Shown here: positions 59,122 to 64,000 of the stretch, one piece after another
How the letters are laid out: each line of letters begins with the position of its first letter
Position numbering within the stretch: position 1 is the stretch's first letter
Source: Helcococcus sueciensis DSM 17243
GTDB lineage: Bacteria > Bacillota > Clostridia > Tissierellales > Peptoniphilaceae
Length of the DNA: 64,000 nucleotides
NCBI RefSeq assembly: GCF_000423145.1
Contig: NZ_AUHK01000004.1
Coordinates: forward strand, 1-64,000
Direction: 5' to 3'
Notes under the pieces: generated by a model
The model's input: only the letters and a program-made list of their open reading frames with translations
Told to the model about the DNA's origin: nothing
Database searches by the model: none
Program-made: the position numbers and the translations under genes

Positions 59122-60324
59122 TTAAAATAGAAATATTACTTTGTCAAAAAACTCTAATATTGATTCTATAAAATTATCAATAAACGTTGCTTTTGGTACA
59201 TATCCTTTATTAATTAGATTTATTGTATCCACTACTTCTCCATTATAGCTTAAAGTTGCTTTTCCTAAAATCTCCCCATCTTCATACGGAGCTTTTTTAC
59301 TTTCATCAATAGAGTAATCTACATCCATAGAATTAGTTTTTGACATTAATTTCTTTATACCTTTCTCAGGATATAGTGGTATTTCTCTTTGTTTTGTACT
59401 GCTATCCATTTTAGTAATAAGTGGTATGTTTGGATTTAATTCCATTTTCATAGCATAATTATTTGTTACATAATTATATATTTCTCTTGTAAGTTCATTT
59501 CTTACTTCTTTTGTTTCTGCTCCAATTACTACTGAAATCATTCTATAATCCTGAGTTTCATCTTCTAATTTCATATCAAATAAACCCGTAAATCCATATA
59601 AAGCTTCTGGCGTACTTCCTGTCTTCAATCCAACTCTTGATTTGATATCTTTTAATGGAATTGTGCTTTCTGCGCTATAATTTCTTGATGGTATATTGAA
59701 TATTTCAGTTTCTCCATACTTCATAACTTCAGGATAATTTTTAACAACATGAACAGATAATTTGTATAAATCCTTAGCAGACATTACATTTAATTTAACT
59801 TTTTCTTTTTCACTTTTTGGGTATTCAGTAATCCCTGATGGATTTACAAAATTTGCACTTTCTAATCCTAGCTCTTTAGCTTTTTTGTTCATATTATTAA
59901 CAAAATTCTTAATTGAACCAAATGTATGGATAGCAACAGCATTTGCTGCATCATTTCCTGAAACAATCATCATCCCAGAAATTAAATCTTCAAATCTAAC
60001 TTTTTCTCCTTCATCAAGTTCTAATCTTGAATAACCAAATTGATTTAATTCGGCAGATTCTTTTGTAATAGTAACTTCATCATCAAGTGAAATTTTTCCT
60101 TTTTTTATTTCATCCATAGCTAATAGATATGTCATAATCTTTGACATAGAAGCTATAGGTAAGATTTCATCTTCATTTTTTTTGTAAAATTCTAGTCCAG
60201 TTTCTAAATCAGCAGCATATATTGCTCTAGCTTGATCTTCATATAAGATTGAATATGCACTAGCTGTATTCAAATTAATAAAAGCAATTATAAATGCTAA
60301 TAATAATACAAATCTTTTTTTCAT
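59122..60324 (-). CDS. dacA: D-alanyl-D-alanine carboxypeptidase (PBP5-like)
   Basis: Trims the terminal D-Ala of peptidoglycan stem peptides. 400 residues: signal peptide (1-23, ending ASA), then a class A PBP5-type domain with S59-M-S-K62, S122-G-N124 and K234-T-G236. A C-terminal PBP5_C-like domain (about 295-375) precedes a final hydrophobic segment (about 383-400) that would act as a membrane anchor. All catalytic residues are intact. ATG follows AAAGGT. Divergent from mscL. Confidence 0.94.
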   Translation of the reverse strand: MKKRFVLLLAFIIAFINLNTASAYSILYEDQARAIYAADLETGLEFYKKNEDEILPIASMSKIMTYLLAMDEIKKGKISLDDEVTITKESAELNQFGYSRLELDEGEKVRFEDLISGMMIVSGNDAANAVAIHTFGSIKNFVNNMNKKAKELGLESANFVNPSGITEYPKSEKEKVKLNVMSAKDLYKLSVHVVKNYPEVMKYGETEIFNIPSRNYSAESTIPLKDIKSRVGLKTGSTPEALYGFTGLFDMKLEDETQDYRMISVVIGAETKEVRNELTREIYNYVTNNYAMKMELNPNIPLITKMDSSTKQREIPLYPEKGIKKLMSKTNSMDVDYSIDESKKAPYEDGEILGKATLSYNGEVVDTINLINKGYVPKATFIDNFIESILEFFDKVIFLF

Positions 60325-60401
60325 ACTTTACCTTTCCTACTCATATTCACATATTTAATTAGTATTTTATTATATAAGCATGTAAATATCAATTATTTAA
60401 A

Positions 60402-60430
60402 TTGACTATTATAAAAAACTCCAATATAAT
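60402..60430 (+). promoter_or_regulatory. Promoter of mscL
   Basis: -35 TTGACT (60402-60407), 17-base spacer, perfect -10 TATAAT (60425-60430); GGGAGG ribosome site follows. Confidence 0.8.
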
Positions 60431-60456
60431 ATACTTAAAAGGAAAGGGAGGATTTC

Positions 60457-60846
60457 ATGATAAAAGAATTTAAAGATTTTATTCAAAAAGGTAATGTATT
60501 AGATATGGCAGTTGCTGTAGTTTTAGGTGCTGCTTTCAAAGCTATAGTTGATTCTCTAGTAGAAGATTTAATCACACCATTATTAAGCGCATTTACTGCT
60601 GGTGTTGATTTCAAAGATTGGGTTGTATCAGTTGGAAATATTAACTTTACTGTTGGTAATTTTATCAATAATGTTATTTCATTTTTAATTATTGCATTCG
60701 TTATGTTCTTAATTGTTAAAGCTTTCAATAAATTCAAAAAAGAAGAAGAGAAAGCAGAACCAACAACAAAAACTTGTCCACATTGTATGGAAGAAGTTAA
60801 TATAGAAGCTAAAAGATGTCCACATTGTACAAGTGAATTAGCTTAG
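60457..60846 (+). CDS. mscL: Large-conductance mechanosensitive channel with zinc-ribbon tail
   Basis: MscL releases solutes under hypo-osmotic shock; it is a homopentamer in the membrane. The 129 residues start with the S1 helix (MIKEFKDFIQKGNVLDMAVA), TM1 (about 15-42) and TM2 (about 65-90). The usual cytoplasmic bundle helix is replaced or extended by a charged linker and a four-cysteine zinc ribbon C107-P-H-C110 ... C121-P-H-C124. The pore-lining glycine/alanine helix (MAVAVVLGAAFKAIVDSL) is normal. Strong promoter and GGGAGG. Monocistronic with terminator. Confidence 0.95.
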   Translation: MIKEFKDFIQKGNVLDMAVAVVLGAAFKAIVDSLVEDLITPLLSAFTAGVDFKDWVVSVGNINFTVGNFINNVISFLIIAFVMFLIVKAFNKFKKEEEKAEPTTKTCPHCMEEVNIEAKRCPHCTSELA

Positions 60847-60858
60847 TATAATCCAAAT

Positions 60859-60892
60859 GATATATACCTTTTAGGTATATATCTTTTTTTTG
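60859..60892 (+). terminator. Terminator of mscL
   Basis: Perfect 11-bp stem GATATATACCT/AGGTATATATC with a three-base loop and a run of at least eight T. Confidence 0.92.
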
Positions 60893-60938
60893 TTTTAAAT
60901 GGTATAATTTGTAACTATATAATAGAAAAGAGTTAATT

Positions 60939-61565
60939 ATGAAAAATTTATATATAATATTATCTAAAACAAATACTAAAGTAGCTAAAACTATTAGAAT
61001 AATAGGTAAACAGAATTATTCTCATGTTTCTATTAGTTTAGAAGAAGACTTTAGTCATATATATGCTTATGGTAGACCTCAATACAATGGCTTTTTACTT
61101 GGTGGATTAGTTGAAGAAAGTCTAGATAGATACACTTTAAGAAAAAATATTCCAACGCCAATTAAAATACTTAAAATTGAAATAACTGATCAGCAATATA
61201 AATGGATTAAAAATATAATTAATGAAATGCTATATAATCCAGAATATATGTATAATCTTTATTCAATTCTTACATATCCTATAATAAAAGGGATTTATGT
61301 AAAAAATAGCTTTACATGTGTAGAATTTGCCGTTTATATATTGCAATATTTAGGATATTTAACAGATAAGCCAGCATATAAATATAAGCCAGATGAAATT
61401 TCTCGATTTTTAAATAAACTCACTATATTTGAAGGTGATGCAAGAGAAGTTCTCCCTTATATCGTTGATGATAATTATTACAAAAAAGCAAATATTGATT
61501 TATTTATAAAATCTGCGTATTCTTTTTTTAGAATATCTAAAAGATCTATATTTGAATTTATTTGA
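60939..61565 (+). CDS. Papain-like YiiX/NlpC-P60-type cysteine protein
   Basis: A 208-residue protein, cytoplasmic by sequence (no signal peptide or TM helix). The likely catalytic pair of a circularly permuted papain-like fold is visible: H28 in NYSHVSISLEED near the N-terminus and a cysteine in SFTCVEFAVYIL (about 131). This order (His first, Cys later) matches YiiX/YebB-like families rather than classical NlpC/P60. Substrates of this group include lipids and peptides; the function here is unknown. The ribosome site (AAGAG) is modest. A shared terminator with convergent rnhA follows. Confidence 0.65.
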   Translation: MKNLYIILSKTNTKVAKTIRIIGKQNYSHVSISLEEDFSHIYAYGRPQYNGFLLGGLVEESLDRYTLRKNIPTPIKILKIEITDQQYKWIKNIINEMLYNPEYMYNLYSILTYPIIKGIYVKNSFTCVEFAVYILQYLGYLTDKPAYKYKPDEISRFLNKLTIFEGDAREVLPYIVDDNYYKKANIDLFIKSAYSFFRISKRSIFEFI

Positions 61566-61572
61566 TAAATTA

Positions 61573-61615
61573 AAAATCTATGGAATTTGATATTATGTCA
61601 AAATCCATAGATTTT
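61573..61615. terminator. Convergent terminator between papain-like gene and rnhA
   Basis: 18-bp stem AAAATCTATGGAATTTGA/TCAAAATCCATAGATTTT with one mismatch. It ends two bases before the rnhA stop. Confidence 0.88.
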
Positions 61616-61616
61616 A

Positions 61617-62222
61617 TTATTTTATACCAACTGCAGTCTTTGCAAGACTATCCGCCATATCATTAAATTTATCATTAGAATGAGCCTTAACTTTTATAAA
61701 ATAAATGTCAATATCTTTTTTATTTTCTTCAACAAATTTTTTATAATTTTTAGTAAGTTCTATATTTGTTTTCCACTCACCTTCAGCCCAAGCTTTAATA
61801 CCTATATAATCAAAATGGATATATATTTTTTTCTTTTTTTTCTCAATAGCAAGATTTATAGCTTCCATAGAACCATAAACTTCTCCTGCTACATTTCTTT
61901 GTTCTGTATAAAACCCTGCTTCTAGGGAGCCATTTATTTCTAAAGTATCTTCTCTATCTATAAAAACAATACCATATCCTACTATTTTTTTAGAAATATT
62001 ATAAGATCCGTCTACATATGCTATGCACTCATCTTCAGATAGATTATTAAAATCAAATTTATTAATATCTTCATTATTAATAAACGCCTTTGCTTCTTCT
62101 AAAGTTTTAAATGATTTGTATATAGCATTTTTATATCCTATAACTTGCGCTTTGGTTTCTTCCCAAGTTTCAAATATTCCTACTTTTCGTCCATTTCTAA
62201 CGGCATAATATTTCTTAGTCAT
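61617..62222 (-). CDS. rnhA: Ribonuclease H1 with viroplasmin-like domain
   Basis: Degrades RNA in RNA-DNA hybrids. 201 residues. The N-terminal hybrid-binding (viroplasmin) domain (about 3-48, YYAVRNGRKVGIFETWEE) is followed by the RNase HI domain (about 65-200). Its catalytic carboxylates are D71 (YVDGSY), E114 (AGEVYGSMEAI), D138 (HFDYIGI) and D188 (FNDMADSLAK). The start overlaps the upstream gene by eight bases (ATGACTAA); there is no strong ribosome site of its own, so translation is likely coupled. Confidence 0.94.
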   Translation of the reverse strand: MTKKYYAVRNGRKVGIFETWEETKAQVIGYKNAIYKSFKTLEEAKAFINNEDINKFDFNNLSEDECIAYVDGSYNISKKIVGYGIVFIDREDTLEINGSLEAGFYTEQRNVAGEVYGSMEAINLAIEKKKKKIYIHFDYIGIKAWAEGEWKTNIELTKNYKKFVEENKKDIDIYFIKVKAHSNDKFNDMADSLAKTAVGIK

Positions 62223-62745
62223 AATATGTTAAATTTGGTTGTTTGCTACTGTGAGCAATTCTAGATGCTGCAGCTGCTGCAATAGCTGCAACTATATCAT
62301 CTAAGAAAGTATTTACTTTTCCATTTTTTTCTTTATCTAATTTATCTATAATACCTATTTTTCTTTTGTCTAGATAACCAAAATTAGTTAAACCTATTGA
62401 ACCATATAAATTAACAATTGATAAAGGTAAAATTTCATCGATTCCATATAAACCTTCATCAGATTTAATTATCGATAAAATAGGATCAGCAATAAGATCT
62501 TTTTCTGCTAATTTATCAATTTCTATTCCTGTAAGCACAGCATTTATAACTTCACGCTTTTCTAAAACTTTATTTAAGCTATACATGCAAAATTCTATTG
62601 ATAAATCTGGTATATATGGTTTTTGTAATTCATATACTATTTCCGCTATATCAGAAAGTTCTACCCCTCTTTCTGAAAGAGCCTTCTTTGTTAATTCTGT
62701 CAACTCTTCCATTGAATACTTGTTTTTTTTATCTAAATTACTCAT
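62215..62745 (-). CDS. YutG/PgpA-like phosphatidylglycerophosphatase-related protein
   Basis: A 176-residue protein of the Gram-positive YutG branch of the PgpA family. An N-terminal helical region (YSMEELTELTKKALSERGV, VYELQKPYIPDLS) precedes the diagnostic C-terminal block YGSIGLTNFGYLDKRKIGII and VNTFLDDIVAAIAAAAASRIAH. Some members may be lipid phosphatases; the acidic pair in FLDD would bind metal. ATG follows TAGGAGAAAG. It lies eight bases after pgi on the same strand. Confidence 0.85.
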   Translation of the reverse strand: MSNLDKKNKYSMEELTELTKKALSERGVELSDIAEIVYELQKPYIPDLSIEFCMYSLNKVLEKREVINAVLTGIEIDKLAEKDLIADPILSIIKSDEGLYGIDEILPLSIVNLYGSIGLTNFGYLDKRKIGIIDKLDKEKNGKVNTFLDDIVAAIAAAAASRIAHSSKQPNLTYYD

Positions 62746-62753
62746 TCTTTCTC

Positions 62754-64000
62754 CTAATATCCTGGTTTTTCTAACATTGTAAACATATTTTTCTTATATT
62801 CTTCTACTCCTGGTTGATTAAATGGATTTACTCCTAAAACGTATCCTGAAACCCCAATTGCATATTCAAAGAAATATATCATTTTTCCTAAATTATATTC
62901 ATCTATTTTATCTAAATGTAATATCATATTTGGTACATTTCCAGTGACATGGGCTTTTGTAGTAGCTAAAGAAGCCACTTTATTAACTTCATCTACAGTC
63001 TTTCCAACTAGATAGTTTAATCCATCTAAATCTTCTTCATCTTTTTCTATATCAATATCATAATCTACATTATCTACAGTAATTATAGTTTCAAATATAT
63101 TTCTTTTTCCATCTTGTATCATTTGTCCAATTGAGTGTAAATCTGTAGTAAATATTACTGAAGCGGGGAATATCCCTTTTCCGTCTTTTCCTTCGGATTC
63201 TCCATATAATTGTTTCCACCATTCAGCAAAATATCTTAGTTTTTCTTCATAAGCTCCTAGAATTTCTATATCTTTTCCTTCTCTATAAAGCAAATTTCTC
63301 ATTGCAGCATATTGTAACGCTCCATTTTCTTCAAATTCTTTATTTAAGACTTCTTCTCTGTAAGCTTGTGCACCTTCCATTAATTTTTTAATATCTATAC
63401 CTACAGCTGCAAGTGGAAGTAGCCCCACTGCAGATAACACTGAGAATCTTCCCCCTACATCATCAGGAACTACAAATGTTTCATATCCCATATTTGTAGC
63501 TAATGTCTTTAATGCACCTTTTTCTTTATCAGTTGTAACAAATATTCTTTCTCTTGCTTCTTCAGGTGAATATTTTTCTTCTAATAAAGCCTTAAAAACT
63601 CTAAATGCAATCGCTGGTTCTGTAGTTGTTCCAGATTTAGATATAACATTAATAGAGAAATCTTTATCTTTAAGATATTCTTTTATTTCATAAATTTCCA
63701 TTGATGATAAATTGTTTCCTGCAAATATTAATTCTGGTTTTTTCTTTTCATATGAATTTATAAGTGCTTCATATATAGCTTTCGCTCCTAAATAAGAACC
63801 ACCAATACCTATTGCTAAAATTACATCAGAATTTGATCTTATTTTTTCACCTGCTTTTAAAATTCTTTCAAACTCTTCTTTATCATAATCAACAGGTAAA
63901 TCTATCCATCCAAGAAAATCATTCCCTTCACCTTCTTTAGCAAGAAGTTGTTTATTTGCTTTAATCACTTCTTCTTTTATATTAGATAATTTGTCTAAAT
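62754..64000 (-). CDS. pgi: Glucose-6-phosphate isomerase, N-terminus beyond window
   Basis: Interconverts glucose-6-phosphate and fructose-6-phosphate. The frame stays open to the right edge (it reads [17 protein letters not shown] before the [15 protein letters not shown] family block), so a few dozen N-terminal residues lie outside. The sugar-phosphate loop [20 protein letters not shown] and the catalytic region [14 protein letters not shown] are present. An internal GTG at 63968 could be mistaken for the start, but the open reading upstream matches the family. It is transcribed into the YutG-like gene and rnhA. Confidence 0.95.
   Translation of the reverse strand, partial: LDKLSNIKEEVIKANKQLLAKEGEGNDFLGWIDLPVDYDKEEFERILKAGEKIRSNSDVILAIGIGGSYLGAKAIYEALINSYEKKKPELIFAGNNLSSMEIYEIKEYLKDKDFSINVISKSGTTTEPAIAFRVFKALLEEKYSPEEARERIFVTTDKEKGALKTLATNMGYETFVVPDDVGGRFSVLSAVGLLPLAAVGIDIKKLMEGAQAYREEVLNKEFEENGALQYAAMRNLLYREGKDIEILGAYEEKLRYFAEWWKQLYGESEGKDGKGIFPASVIFTTDLHSIGQMIQDGKRNIFETIITVDNVDYDIDIEKDEEDLDGLNYLVGKTVDEVNKVASLATTKAHVTGNVPNMILHLDKIDEYNLGKMIYFFEYAIGVSGYVLGVNPFNQPGVEEYKKNMFTMLEKPGY

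Overview
This is a 64-kb piece of chromosome from an A+T-rich (roughly 30% G+C by eye) low-GC Gram-positive bacterium. The gene content, the lepA-hemW-hrcA-grpE order, GrpE/HrcA with a CIRCE operator, Firmicute-type Shine-Dalgarno sites and a T-box in front of ileS point to Bacillota. The anaerobe-style flavodiiron protein, the sodium-type ATP synthase ring signature and the very low G+C suggest Tissierellia/Peptoniphilaceae (relatives of Helcococcus, Parvimonas, Peptoniphilus). The family placement is an inference. I see no phage, transposon, rRNA, tRNA or CRISPR. The right end cuts into pgi; grpE is complete at the left end, and dnaK would be expected just outside.

Layout. 1-5.9 kb: heat-shock and translation block on the minus strand (two signal peptidases I, lepA, a HemW homologue that has lost its radical-SAM cysteines, hrcA with promoter and CIRCE, grpE). 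6-7.4 kb: rpsT and holA, converging on a shared palindromic terminator. 7.5-14.4 kb: complete F-type ATP synthase operon in the order atpZ-like, atpI, B, E, F, H, A, G, D, C; subunit c carries the Na+ ligand set. 14.5-24 kb: envelope genes (hemolysin III family, a PH-domain protein, a 1328-residue NamZ/serine-hydrolase/SH3 fusion, an OpgB/LTA-synthase-like phosphoglycerol transferase, rodA) plus an endonuclease III without most of its Fe-S ligands. 23.8-38 kb: galU, a CNNM-family protein, D-serine dehydratase, an aromatic-acid-exporter-like protein, an Abi_2/HEPN-sbcD-sbcC operon, a flavodiiron protein, pepF and a membrane PH-domain protein. 38-46 kb: HAD phosphatase, T-box-controlled ileS, and an amino-acid ABC transporter operon led by a degenerate beta-lactamase-fold protein. 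46-47.8 kb: yihY, followed by two tandem arrays that both have a 50-bp period. 47.8-57.3 kb: a minus-strand run of ten genes (TPR protein, map, unknown membrane protein, HAD, murA, recD2, comF, ABC exporter pair). 57.4-64 kb: PAP2 phosphatase, HAD, dacA, mscL with a zinc ribbon, a papain-like protein, rnhA, a YutG/PgpA-like protein and partial pgi.

Functionally most of the window is core: energy coupling, wall synthesis and turnover (rodA, murA, dacA, NamZ fusion, galU, phosphoglycerol transferase, PAP2), protein export and maturation (signal peptidases, map), and DNA repair (nth, sbcCD, recD2, holA). Intrinsic terminators are unusually easy to see and mark most transcription-unit ends.

The points most worth following are: (i) two iron-sulfur proteins, HemW and Nth, that keep their folds but have lost cluster cysteines; (ii) the secreted NamZ + serine hydrolase + four-SH3 fusion, which joins two muropeptide-recycling activities that are separate genes in Bacillus subtilis; (iii) the paired 50-bp satellite arrays; (iv) an Abi_2/HEPN gene driving sbcDC; and (v) several domain oddities (MscL zinc ribbon, inactive beta-lactamase-like ABC operon protein). 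I found no clearly new multi-gene defence or mobile system.
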